From Notospermus geniculatus (lineage: Eukaryota; Nemertea; Pilidiophora; Heteronemertea; Lineidae), in contig NMRB01001722.1 in the NCBI GenBank assembly GCA_002633025.1, positions 20,001-84,000 on the forward strand: DNA of 64,000 bases, written 5' to 3'. The number at the start of each line of letters is the position of its first letter. Within the stretch, counting starts at the first letter, position 1. Under the pieces are notes generated by a model that ran no database searches, was not told where the DNA came from, and was given only the letters and a program-made list of their open reading frames with translations. Shown one piece after another: positions 32,836 through 44,280 of the stretch. Made by a program: the position numbers and the translations under genes.

Positions 32836-33458
32836 CCTACCACAACGAAAACATGCTATGCACTGGCACTAAGACATGCATCATGGGTTAAAACAAGTGG
32901 ACAGTCCTATGCTATAAAAAGCCTCCAGCATCTTGGTTGTTATAAACATTGCCTGTAACCAATTAGTGATGCGGACAGCTAGCACACTTGTAACCTAGAT
33001 TTATAATTGCCTAAAGATAAGGAGGGCAAGGATCTGGCATTCTGGGGCTGACTGAAGACAGAATTGATTAGCCAGCCACTTTACTCAATTTGCCTCCTGA
33101 TCTTTGCATTTTAAAGATCATATACAATGTGTGGACTTTGACAAAGCATTTTGCTGTGTTACTCAGGGAAGCCAGATCCACTTTGAAGTACCAGTAAGTC
33201 TTTGCCACCCACATACTGAGAGTTACTTATTAACCTCTCAGTGACCAGTGACCTTCACTTTATAATCAAGTTACGTGTACATCGGTGTGAGATATACAAT
33301 AAAATGAGTGCAAATAGAATGGAGAAAAAGAGGAAAGTAAACAAAGGGAGATAGGACTGTAGGCCTACTCCCTTTGCTAGCGTGCAAGAAGAATGTGGCA
33401 GCCCACAAGAAAAATACATATGTAAACCTGTAAACAAAGAATGAACAAAATGAGCTAA

Positions 33459-34045
33459 TGAAGTGTAGGTTTGAAGTGACCTACGTCCATGACCTTGTGA
33501 CGTACTTAAAGACCAGTTGAGCCAAGGTAGTCATGTTTGGAATCAAACTAAAGCTAAAAGCGAATTGATAGCCGATTTTATTTACATTTGGCTGGTGTTT
33601 GTAAACACAAAATTTCAGCCAATCAGAATGCACGAACATTTCTTTGTTGACATTCTGGAGAAGCTTGTTTACATTTTACCCCGAAAATTCGTCCCCTTTC
33701 AAATTCTATTTCTAAATCAAATTTTTTCGATATCAATTCGCTTTAACGAAGTGTAGGTTTGAACTGACCTACTTGCATGACCTGGTGACCTACTTAAAGA
33801 CCAGTTGAGCCAAGGTAGTCATGTTTGATAGCAAACTAAACCCAATGAAGTTTGGGTTTGAACTGATCTACTTCCATGACCTAGTGACCGACCTTAAGAC
33901 CAGGTGTAGGTTGAGCGTTTGGTATCAAACTAAAGCTAATGATGGGTAGGTTTGAACTGACCTACTCCCATGGCCTACTGAGGTACTTAAAGCATTGAGG
34001 TCGAGGTAGTCATATTTGGTATCCAACAAAAACCTACGAAGTGTA
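33459..34045 (+). repeat. About 100-bp tandem repeat with TGACCT words
   Basis: Four units begin near 33461, 33750, 33847 and 33945. Each has gtaggtttgaactgacctac, ccatgacct and a ttgagccaaggtagtcatgt block. The first and second are separated by the inserted MITE at 33558-33743. Confidence 0.85.
33558..33743. mobile_element. 186-bp MITE, TAA TSD (Harbinger-like)
   Basis: TIR AAGCGAATTGATA at the left is inverted (TATCAATTCGCTT) at the right. TAA flanks both ends (33555-33557, 33744-33746), and removing the insert plus one TAA restores the tandem-repeat unit seen next door. A 3-bp TWA TSD is typical of PIF/Harbinger. Confidence 0.85.
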
Positions 34046-35563
34046 TAGTCGGATGACACCTCTACCGTTGTTGACATCAGACTATAAACCCAAATTTTAA
34101 CTTTTTTTTGAAGTATTGGTTTGAACTGACCCACGGCAATGATCTAGATCTCCTCACCACAGCTGGAGACACATTGCAGAGAGATATCTGGCGTTAGCCA
34201 GCTCTAGTTAAAGAGGCCTACTACTACATTTCTTTGCACTTGACAACTAATTACGTGTATGTTGTTATCAGTGACCTCTCTCTAGTCTCCCAATGTCCAA
34301 TGGCGGTCTTCAAATTGACTGATAAGTCAATTTCTGGTCATCCCTGGCTTTTCACGTGTGTCGCATGGGACGGAAGGCCGTCGGGTCTTTTTACCTTGTG
34401 TATTTGCAAGGACAAGTAATGCAAGTATCAGTTCGTATCTTGTACCCCCCCCCCTCTTCAACAAGGATTGACAAGATTCGACGTAAGGGTAATTTTCTCC
34501 GTGAGTGGTGAAGCTTGAGCGATAATCTTAGAGATTTCCGTGAACAGGTGTAACAGTAAAGAATGTCCCCCTGTAAAAAGTGTCCGCTTCTATTGTTCAA
34601 TGACAGATTAAGACGGATTAAGATGCATGGCTATAGAAACCAATCACCGGAGATTAGAATGTTACAATAGGATCTTTTGTTGCTGGGACAGTTTTTCCTG
34701 GGGACATTCTCTCCTTTCACACCGGCATCGAAGTCTTAGGAGGGACTTGCAAACTTCCAAACTATACTTGTCGAAGGATTTGTGCAGACTTTGCGAACAA
34801 ACGGCGATGGAGTGTTGAAGCAAACTCACACCGGGAACTTGTTTATAATACCGTCAGGGTTGTCTGGGGCGAGTCTTGATGAGGCATGTTCGTCTATAGG
34901 AGCTGTCAGTGTGTTGGACAATAGGTGTCACTACGGCCCAATCCAATGCATAAAGTCGATCATTCGTTCTTGGTTGAGCGCCAATCAAGAGAAGTTTCTT
35001 TTGCATTCGCCCGCTAGAACATTGCTGCCATCTTTTGGCAATAAGCTGTTCCTATTAGAAAACTCATTCAAATGCATACAGCCAAACTTCCAAATCATGC
35101 GGCCACTGGAATTTTGAAAATATCTTGGAAATTTGACTTCCAATTTTATTGATCTTAAATTTTTATTTTGTGGTTCCCTAATAATTGTAATTACAGATTA
35201 CTACAAGACGTAGATTGGGCACTGTAGTGTTTGAACAAAAAAGCGTGCCTTTGCATCTAGTTAACCCAATTGGCTCCAGAGGCACCTTAGACCTCGCACT
35301 GATCACCCAAACCCTATCACATAAGTAGGTATTCATACGAAAGAGTTCAGAAAGAGTCTCCTAATGAATTCCCATGTGCTGGGGTTTGGGTGGTCTAGGA
35401 TTTCTGTCCCTTTTCCGAATTGTGTAGCCGGGCAGGTCAGGGGTTAATGGGTTAGATTGTCTCAAGATGAAGAGGGGGCAAAGCTTATGGGACTCTGACC
35501 CTTGTCACGGATTGGTAATATCCTGCACTCGCTGACACCACTAGGGTGTCAACTGGTCTGTCT
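34046..35563. other. Repeat fragments, no gene recognised
   Basis: 34050-34095 (cggatgacacctct...cagactataaaccc) matches 39658-39700. 34335-34470 matches the SINE body (catccctggcttttcacgtg) and the gtatcagttcgtatcttgta block at 37735-37775 reversed. A 111-aa plus frame at 34782-35117 has no family I recognise. Confidence 0.5.
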
Positions 35564-36341
35564 CACGACTGTTAGAAGTCAATGCATACAGTGGAAAAGG
35601 TCAGGAACGAAATTTGATTGGTTGGAGCCCTAATTTGGAATATAATAGGAATTCCCTTAAAAATTAAGCCATGCACGTCGACATGGTCGAGGCCTACAAA
35701 AGGAAACCACAGTAACGAGACGCGTGCACGTACAATACAACTATTGGTTCCTACCAAATATGGCAAACAATGGTTTGAATACAAATAAGTTAACATAGAT
35801 ATTTTGGGCGAAAGGATTTTGTGAAATCTCCTACAGCGACCGGCTGAACGACAATGTTTATTTGCAGCGGGAATTCCCTTCTTCATGATAACGTTATTTT
35901 TTTCGCGATCTTATTCCAAGATTCAATGAATTGCATCGACTCTCATGCGACTAGCATGCGTCAGCTAAAATGCCGGAATTTTGTGCCGAAGGTTGCGTTT
36001 TTGTCAGCTGAGTATTATAAAAATCAAGATAATGTCAATGTCTTGCAATAGATAAACATGTTTAGAACAATTTGAGGATATTGGTAATCTGAAGTTCGAT
36101 CTGACGACTTCAAAAAATGCATTTGAAAGTGTGATAAATTCACAGTAGAGGCCTCCTGCGCATGTCCAGATTGACTACTTCCGGTCTTCAATAATATTCT
36201 ATTGGCTCTGCCGTGGAGGTAGGCGTCGACTGAGCCGATTTAGCTACGTCACCGTACTATTTTTAGGAGGGCTTTCTCCATGTTGTGGCCGTTCTCCGAA
36301 AGGTGACGCCTCTATAGCAAATTCCCTTCCTAACAGTCGTG
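35564..36341. mobile_element. Possible TIR element, GTCT flanks
   Basis: CACGACTGTTAG at 35564-35575 is inverted at 36330-36341, and GTCT lies outside both ends (35560-35563, 36342-36345). The TIR is short, so chance is not excluded. No protein is seen. Confidence 0.4.
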
Positions 36342-36600
36342 GTCTGGCCATAGGCCCTATTGAATTAATCGGCGTTGCGTAATGCGCTCCGCCAGGCTAT
36401 TTATTCGGGGAACCGAAGTTCGCTGATTCATTCGGAACTAAGCTTTGTTCACGCGTCAGGGACGGCGTTACCCTGTCGTGTTTTACCCATGCGGGTTGGT
36501 GCCACGTTGGCATGGTTAGCGTTTTATTGGCAGAGGAAACGTGAAGTACGCTAGTGCAGGCGCAATATTTTGGTGTTTTGGCTATCAGTGTTCAACGTAA

Positions 36601-37336
36601 TAATAATAAGCAAGAAGTCAATCTCCAGAATTCACGAATTTTCGACCCCAACCGGGGTCTTTTTCAAGTGGAACTTTACAATCTGAAACTCTAGAAAAGA
36701 CTGAGCTGAAACCCAAATGTGGAACTAACCTGTGTAGACAGGATGAGTGAGCAATTAAGGAAAGAATAGTGTCCAAGCACCACGGATGGTTGTTGGACCT
36801 AATTAAGAGAGTGGATGTAATTAAGGAACAAAAGTGTCCAAGCCCCACGGATGGTTGCTGGACCTAATAAAGAGAGTGGATGTAATTAAGGAGAAACTGA
36901 TTTAGCTGAAAGAAAAGGGTTTAATAAATATGACATGTGTAATACATAACAAGCACAAAGCAAAAAGATGCACAAAGGTCAACACAAAGTAAGAGAATAT
37001 AAAGGAAGTCAACTTCCAGATTTGTAGGAAAAAACCAGAATGGATAATGCAAATCACTGAGCAATGAGAAGAATAGGGCGAGGAGGAATAAAGCAAGGGG
37101 GGGCGGAGGGAAAAACAAGGCCTAGACCAGAAGGGGAGCCACGTGCCCACCACAACTGGAAAACCTAAAACGAAATAGGCCTACCAGGGGGGGAGAGAGA
37201 GAGAAGAACACGAATGCCAAACTGCCCTAAAAAAGATGGTGAAAGGGATATGGGGTCTCAGAACCTCAGCATCTTGTGTTAAGACCTGAGGTGGTGATGG
37301 TTTTAAAGGTCCACATCCATTGCAACTCTGTTCTAC
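36601..37336 (-). mobile_element. PLE fragment with 13-bp TSD
   Basis: It runs from the pLTR hairpin at its left end to a truncated point in the 3' part of the ORF (ggtccacatccattgcaact). gtgttcaacgtaa flanks it perfectly at 36588-36600 and 37337-37349. Only about the last 20 codons of the protein frame remain, so it is a strongly 5'-truncated insertion. A 34-60-base segment (gtccaagccccacggatggt) is tandemly duplicated inside. Confidence 0.88.
36624..36672 (-). ncRNA. Decayed hammerhead variant in PLE fragment
   Basis: Minus strand: TTCCAC, TTGAAAA, A, GACCCC-GGTT-GGGGTC, GAAAATTC, GT. Stem II and stem III are intact, but the core has changed (CTGAAGA to TTGAAAA), which should abolish cleavage. 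Inner stem I is AC/GT instead of GC/GC, a compensatory pair. Confidence 0.6.
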
Positions 37337-37734
37337 GTGTTCAACGTAAGTTATACTCCTTAGAACCGTGTTTCATAATTCCTATTTCTGTGTCGACTTT
37401 AAAATCTGTTCTGGTACTAAACTCTGGTCAATGTAATTTCAGGTGTCAGATACGACCGTTTTTTGGGCCTACCCAGCAAAGAAAATACTACTCTCTCAGA
37501 ATATACGACTCTCATGAGTTATCGTACAACCAAGTCCTTGCTGTTCGTCCTTCCTTTCGTCCTTCCTGTTGTCGTACGTGACAACCCTTCATGGTGAAAA
37601 TGAATCTATACGTCTTGACCAATCCAGGCAAAAGTGGTGATAACTTGACTACCCTTCTTCAAAATTTCGTGAACTGAGGTCGATGTTTTACCCTTAAAAA
37701 TTGTTGCCATGTGATAAGGTGTCGAACCATTGAG

Positions 37735-37815
37735 GAGGAGGGGGGGGTACAAGATACGAATTGATACTTGCATAAGTTCTAGCTCAGAGGCAACCGCGCG
37801 AACCACTAGGCGATT
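37735..37815 (-). repeat. tRNA-like SINE fragment
   Basis: Reverse strand reads CGCCTAGTGGTTCGCGCGGTTGCCTC, a box A-like start, then a gcaagtatcaattcgtatct block and a C run also present at 34420-34455. Confidence 0.6.
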
Positions 37816-37843
37816 AAGGAAATCATCTATGGCCGGCGGTTAA

Positions 37844-38462
37844 AGGAAAGGTAAACCCTGGGATTTTAGAGTATGTATAGAACCATTAAGTATAAAAAGA
37901 AAACTATGCAAGTTATCAGCCATGTACACTGAACCTACATATAGTTTTTTAGTGATAAAAAATCGGCAGCCCGTTTCGCTGGGTTCGCGTTTTCTCTCAA
38001 CCGGAAGTGACGAGTGCGCCACCCAAACAATAGCAGGCCTATACACACACATGCATCATGTACATACACACAGGCCTACATACGCACATGACGCACTTCG
38101 CTGAACAGCTTGATTGTGCATGGTGCGAGTTTCGTTTTCTGTCACATGGCCGCGATTAAATCTGCGAAATGGAATATCGCAGTCACTGATCAATTTGATC
38201 CCCATCCGCGGCATGCAAACAATGCAACAAAGCCGCCATGATGGTATTGTATGGGTGGGCAAAACGTCATAATCGCGCTAGTCCTCGCGAGAGACAGCGG
38301 TAATTAGACATGAATGGCGCGCTTCATGAATTGGCTAAAAACACCAAAATTGCTCAATTTATTCTTATACGGCGTATTATCAGTAATTTTTCAGGGCATA
38401 AACGTTTATCTATATACAGAAAACCTACAGAACGAAGGTTTTGGCCAGGGTTTACCTTTCCT
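37844..38462. mobile_element. TTAA-flanked MITE (piggyBac-like)
   Basis: The 18-bp perfect TIR AGGAAAGGTAAACCCTGG is at both ends, and TTAA abuts each side (37840-37843, 38463-38466). The length is 619 bp, with no transposase. Confidence 0.88.
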
Positions 38463-38466
38463 TTAA

Positions 38467-39590
38467 GCGGTGCCATATTACATGTAGCTACAAGGGGTTC
38501 GATGCATGGGGTCTTGTGGTCTGTGTAAAAAGCAGGTCCTGCGACTCGTATCAGATACGTCATTTTACCGGTAAACACCAATAGGCTCTAAAAATATGAA
38601 AAAAACCAGCTGAGCCCCAAAAATTCATAGAAAAGGTTAGACTAGTTCCTTGTCGTTCCGCTACGTGACGCTACGCTACTACACTATAACGACAAGCACG
38701 GACCACCATTTTGTTTTGAATTAGTCGGAATTCCGCCTAATTCGTTTTTCCACATCTGCGCACATTCCTGCGCAGGTTCTATGCGTGGAGACGCTTTTTA
38801 TGCGTGGAGAGTGGAAATGTCATGAATTTGTTCTAAATATAGCCTGGAACACGTGTATTTTGACGGTTGAACTGCATGAACTGACTACCGACGTGACAGC
38901 AGCATGGATTAATTTATGTTCGACTCACTGGGGTTGGAAACTGGTAGGTTTACGAGGGAGGAGGCGTGAGTTTTTTCACGGTATGTTATGTAGGCATGTA
39001 GGCCTACTGGGAGTCGTTTGTTTTTTCGTCTCGTTTTTGTGAGGGCAGATAGGCCTAAACTCTGCATGCAGTGCGTGCACACAGCAGCAGCATTGCACAA
39101 GTGTGCCGTTGTGGTAGGCCTTGCTTGCATCCATCACATGCCTCCCCCACTCTCTCTGGTGGGTAGTCCTCCTGCTGGAGTGCGAGTAGGCCTAGATCAT
39201 GAGGTAAAGTCCACGAAAATTTCGGCGGAACAAAGCAGGGTTTATTGAAAGCTGGACATAGTACTGGGAAATACCCCAAGGAGTGCTAAAAATAGAATGT
39301 ACTACGTCATCAATATGGTTCAAAATGGCGCCCCGTCCCTGTCTTTATATTTTCAGCCATCTATAAAGACAGGGTACCAGTCTAAGAAAAGGTTTTTTAA
39401 CTGCTTCTGATTGTATTGTGTGTGGAGATTATCATACTAAAAGTGTACCAAAATCCGACTTCCGGAAATGTGTAAATCCAAGATGGCGTCCAGGATGGCT
39501 GCCGAAACTTCAAAAGAGATACATCTCCCTTACTAAGGCGATAAGAAATTACGAAGTCTCTTAAAGGGAATCAGTTCCGACAGTCAAAAA
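38467..39590. other. No gene seen
   Basis: It contains a short hairpin near 38650-38695 (cttgtcgtt / aacgacaag). Frames up to 85 aa on both strands resemble nothing known. Confidence 0.5.
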
Positions 39591-39594
39591 TGAC

Positions 39595-41640
39595 ACTAAG
39601 GGCCCTATTCTAAGACGTCCCTTTAGCGCTAAGGGATACTTAGAGTCACGCTTTATCGGATGACACCTCTGCTGTTGTTGATATCAGAATATAAACCCAA
39701 ACTTTGGCACGTATTCTAGGTCGTCCCTTTAAAATAGGCTTTAAGGGCCCTTTAGTTAAGTGTCCCTTCCCTTAAGCGTTGGTATTCAAGAACATTGGTA
39801 TTCAAGAACCGCACTTTGGCTTCCCTTCCACGAAGGTCGCACTTTCTTAAAGAATTGCCTAAGGGTCCCTTTATCGGAGTGTCACTTTCACTAAGTGGAC
39901 CTTTATGCTCAATCACCAGTGTTATAAATGGCACTCCTGCAGCTGGACTACATGCAATCAAGCACAAGTTGGAGGCTTAAGGGAGATTAAAGTGTGGTCC
40001 ACATCAACTTTATCTTGAGGGTCCCCTTACCCCAAATAAAGTGCTCCCTTAAGCCAGCGTCATGATCTGTAGGAAAGCAAATTATTTCTGCGCATCTTCT
40101 AGCTATAGCTGCTGAAGTTGTTTAAACAATCCTTGAAGCCAAGGTGGAGAAACACCTTGCAACTCCCAATGGACAATCTGAAAACGAACCCGTTGTGTAA
40201 TATCGAAGTGCCACTAGCAGTTGGGTCCTTGGTGACAGGGGGAGTCCATGGATATTCACTGCTTCTGGCATGTCGTCGCCTATGAAATCCATCAGGTGAT
40301 TGAATCCAACTTTGGTGAAGCGAAAACGATGAAAAAATGCATCATCACAGTAGTCCTCCTCTTGAAACAGAGGGAGCCCTATTCGAAAATCTCGCTGCCC
40401 ACATTGATTGACGTCATACAAACGAGCTATGCGGTAAACGTAGTCGCCCATCGTCCACAAAACCAACAAAACTGAAGGCAACTGCACCAGCTGGACGCTT
40501 AAAGGTTACCTGAAACGCATTTCATGATTATTTTCTCTGAAAAGTAGTTGGAGTAAAAAACAGTTCAGTGAAAGTTGCATGAAGATTGGATCATTAATAA
40601 CAGTGTTATACCAAATTTAAGATGTGTTTCTGCATGACAACCAAACAACTTGGTATCCATGGCTGTCCCGGTGGTGGGTTCGTGAGGTCAATTGTGCTGT
40701 CCAGAAATCCAAATATTGTCCTCAGAATCCATATTAAGGAAATAACTGCCGTACGACTAACTGAACAAGAAAAATACATCGAAACTGCACCTAACTGCCC
40801 GAGTTAAATGAGTTATTTTAATGTTTTATATGTTTAAAAATTGCAATGACATCAAATGTGCTGTTCACCGCTGCCTGACATGGTTGTTAGGGTGTGTAGT
40901 CATCCTTTTTAAATTCCTATAACATGGAAATGGATGACCCGATTTTCATGCCGTTTTCAGTTTCCTGATGCCTGATTAATGCTCTACAGTATTATGCAGA
41001 TAACCAGAAGTTGATAAAACCGTTTCAGGTAACCTTTAAGGGAGATGGTAAATACCAACCTTTATTTTAAGGTTCCCCTTACCCCAAATACCAGCCTTTA
41101 TTTTAAGGGTCCCCTTACCCAAAATAAAGTGCTCCCTTAAGCCAAAGTGATGTTTGTGAAATGGCCGCCACTTTATCTAAGGGAGCTTCCTAAGGGAGCA
41201 CTTTAACCCGACCTAAAGGGCGGACTCTGAAATGAAATTCCGATAAAGTGTGACTTAAAGTCTCCCTTGGCGCTAAAGGGACGCCTTAGAATAACTTTTT
41301 AAGTTTAAAATATCAGAACACTGGCTTAAGGGGCACTTTATTTTGGGTAAGGGGGCCCTTAAAATAATCTCCCTTAAGCCTACGACTTGTGCCTGATTGC
41401 ATGTAATCCAGTTGCAGGAGTGCCTTTTATACCACCGATAAGGGCCTCTTTGTGAAAGTGACACTTCGATAAAGGGACCCTTACAAGTGCGACCTTAGTG
41501 GAAGGGAGGCAAACTGTGGTTCTTGAATACCAATGGCTAAGTGATACTTAAGGAAAGGGACACTTAACTAAAGGGCCCTTAAAGCCTGTTTTAAAAGGAC
41601 GACCTAGAATGCTGGCCTTTGAATGATTTCGCGGCCGACG
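39595..41640. mobile_element. Decayed PIF/Harbinger element, nested TIRs
   Basis: Long imperfect inverted repeats (for example ttctaagacgtccctttagc at 39610 against its inverse at 41268-41290, and ctaggtcgtccctttaaaat at 39716 against its inverse near 41590-41610) flank a transposase fragment. The right side holds two nested sets of arms, as if a related non-autonomous copy had inserted into the first. AAGGGAGCACTT-like words recur throughout. Confidence 0.75.
40122..40487 (-). pseudogene. Harbinger transposase N-terminal fragment
   Basis: This 121-aa frame has the N-terminal pattern of PIF/Harbinger (HARBI1-like) transposases: FFHRFRFTKVGFNHLMDFIG, then PLSPRTQLLVALRYYTTGSF. In the family this region precedes the DDE nuclease. 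Here the frame ends soon after (TLASRIV) and no DDE part is found nearby on either strand, so it is a truncated relic. Its place between Harbinger-type inverted arms supports the call. Confidence 0.82.
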
Positions 41641-42521
41641 AAGTTCATAATTTCAAAAAAAACAAATTTCTTATTTAAGTGGATTACATCCCAAGATAAG
41701 CTTCGATTTGCAGTTGACCATGTTGAAAAATGCTATTCGAAGGCAGCAAAGTCACAGCAGTTGTGTAAATTTGCTCTCATGAGACAATAAATTTCCGATG
41801 TGAGTACTCTAATAGATTCAAGATGGCGGCGTTTGATTAAGACATGTTGACTAGTAGTTCAGTTCGCTTTAAGAGATCTGCTGAGTCACGACCATGTCCA
41901 ACTTTAGTTCTTCGCTTCCTTACCACACAACCGTTTTCGAAATGAACGATTTGTAACCAGATATATGACGAAGTTGAATGAGGAATCAATGACGACGAGA
42001 CAAAGCCCAGATTTCCAGGTGAAGGCTTTCAAATGACTGGACGGATACCCAACCATCGCCAGCAGACGATCAAGACAGGAAGCGTCTCGCAGACGATAAA
42101 CAACGTGATGATACAAGCCGCCATGATGGACAACTGACGCTGTGCCACGTTTGTTTTGTCGCTTGAGATGGCCAACGCTGCATTCTTCCTCGCTCCTGCT
42201 ACAAGAGACGTCACGACGCCGATGTTTAGTACAAAAAGTAGGAGAAGCGGGATGATGAACAAGATGAAGACATATATGTAACGATCGACTAAGGAACCCC
42301 ACTTATGACCGTCCTGCCACGGCAAGCCTTTAGGGAAGCAGGGATTCCCTGGTTCATCTCTGTCGGTCAAGTTTGCCCAAGCATACCGCCAGACATTACA
42401 CAATACGGCCAGGACGACAAGAAAACCAATAGCTTTCTTGGCGTTGCTCTTGGTAGCGTACGACTTGGCTCTGAGTGGGTAGGTGAGTTGAATAAACCTG
42501 GAACAAAAATGCAATATAATA

Positions 42522-42820
42522 CACTAGTGGACAGAAATATTAGGACATTTTCAAAATTCTAAGTCATTTTCTTTTTATGCCTTCCTTTTGTCTCGAACCA
42601 CTAATTATTTTTCTTATTGATCAGAACATTTTTACCTTGGCACGTGGGTTATATAATCCCCTCTGATTGTCCATATAAAGTTTATAGACAACGGGGTGCT
42701 GATCCATTCATCCATTATCCATTAATAACAACAATAACTAGTGGTTAGAGACAAGAGGAAAGCAAAAGAGGAAAGTGACTCAGAATTTTGAAAGTGTCCT
42801 AATATTTCTGTCCACCAGTG
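42522..42820. mobile_element. Tc1/mariner-type MITE in GPCR intron
   Basis: CACTAGTGGACAGAAATATT, continuing through aggacattttc, is inverted at the right end (aatatttctgtccaccagtg). TA flanks both ends (42520-42521, 42821-42822). The length is 299 bp, with TIRs of about 45 bp and no transposase. Confidence 0.92.
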
Positions 42821-43084
42821 TAATGTGTCCCCAGTTTGTCGGTATAGAAACGACATGGCCGTCACAAACCTACTAACTGTGGACATCTGATGTGATCCTA
42901 TCCAAATGACGACATAATGTGCAAACTACTCTGCATGCCATTATTGTGTCCTTTGGCAGGCTTTCAAACGGGAACATCACCATTTGCTGGTGGGTCAATG
43001 TTACAGTATGGTGTTTTTTGACACACAAGTCCCCGATTGACACAGCTTACAAATGATATCACCTGGGAGCCAAGGCTATTTTAG

Positions 43085-43575
43085 TTAACCAACGAGTGAT
43101 CAGCATTTTCATAGCCTACGTGGGCGCTGCCATCTTGAAAAAGTCACATGATCACATGCCACATGACTGCCAGCATCTTGTGCGGATGTCAGGTCGACCT
43201 TGCGATGGCACAGAACAGGCGCAGGCTGACTTTTCTGGATCACTTTGCGTCTGAGGCACGACAGCGTGGAACAAATCAGTCGCCGATCTGATGTGACATG
43301 ATTGCAGTTGCGACTCACTTGCGTCGATCGGGATCAGTCGCCGACCAAAAAGATCACAGATCGCAAGAGTTCAACATGTTGAACTTACTGCGCCACGACG
43401 AATCATGATCCCGACGGGCGTAATCCAGTCGCAGTCGATCTGACTTGAGTTACGACGTCTAAAAGTTGGCCTATTTTAGTTAACCAATCAGTGACAAGCG
43501 TTTTCGTACCCTGCATGGGCGCTGCCATCTTGAAATAGTCACATGATCACAAGTCACATGATTGCCAGAACTTTG
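43085..43575 (+). repeat. Direct repeat pair in GPCR intron
   Basis: A block of about 105 bp (attttagttaaccaa, then gggcgctgccatcttgaaa and gtcacatgatcaca) occurs at about 43078-43185 and again at 43472-43575. Between them are CGATC/GTCGCA words resembling the MITEs that follow. Confidence 0.7.
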
Positions 43576-43753
43576 CGACGCTGTAGTCGCTGGTGACCTG
43601 AACCAGGTTACGATTCCCTGCACGCAGATGTTGCCTGTTCCACGACGACCGTGCACATTTTTCGTTTTTGTGACCTGACCAATGCTTGCGACACTTGATG
43701 CCGACTGTTCCGTCGTAGCGCAGCCAATCGCAGTGTGACCTGACATCCGCAGT

Positions 43754-44245
43754 AAGCCGCTCTCACACGTGCGACAATTTGCGTGCGATTGTATTTTTTA
43801 AGTTACGCAAACAATCGCAGAAATTATCGCAGATTTGTCGCAGAAGTATCGCAGAAATGTCGTAAACTTAACGATAATCAACGTTTTTTTAGCGTTCACT
43901 TGCGGTTGTTTGCGACAATCTGCGATAATAACTGCGACAATTTTCTAATTTTTAAACCCTGGCCAAAATTTACGGGTTTTCTGTCTGCTGCCCCTTCAGT
44001 CGGTAATTTGGGGTTATAAACGATATTTTGCGACATTGTGCGATAATTTGCGACAAATGTGCGGTTGCTTTGCGATAAGTATGCGACAAGGTTTAATTTT
44101 TTGAACATTTCCAAAATTTCACGATTATATGCAACTGCCTGCAATATTATCGCAAGGTCTGCGATCGTTTGCGTTAATTTGCGACACACCTGCGATTGTA
44201 TATCGCAATTAAACGCAGTCCAACTGTAGCACGTGAGAGTGGCTT
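43754..44245. mobile_element. TCGCA-rich MITE, copy 1
   Basis: Ends AAGCCGCTCTCACACGTGCG and its inverse (cacgtgagagtggctt). The interior is packed with tcgcag/ctgcga words on both strands. It lies in the GPCR intron. The flanking TAA/TTA suggests a 3-bp TSD, but not securely. Confidence 0.7.
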
Positions 44246-44280
44246 TACGATGCTGCAGTCGCAGGAGATCTGAACACGTT

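Larger units (their letters stand above)
26403..33054 (-). mobile_element. 6.65-kb DNA transposon (candidate Academ)
   Basis: A 21-bp perfect TIR (starting CAGTCAGCCCCAGAAT) at 26403-26423 is inverted at 33034-33054, with partial identity continuing inward. Both ends abut AAGA (26399-26402 and 33055-33058), a 4-bp TSD. Inside lies one long minus-strand gene in four frames with FEN/XPG-like nuclease motifs at its C-terminal part. Academ elements are described as carrying XPG-type nuclease domains and making 3-4-bp TSDs, so that is my leading assignment. The assignment rests on TSD length and the nuclease motifs, not on an alignment. Confidence 0.75.

Noticed and set aside
28249-32958. Plus-strand frames opposite the transposon gene
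   Set aside because: They are antisense shadows of the long minus-strand frames.
42029-42514. Separate 161-aa gene ending IRPVI
   Set aside because: It is exon 2 of the left GPCR read past the one-base deletion, not an independent gene.
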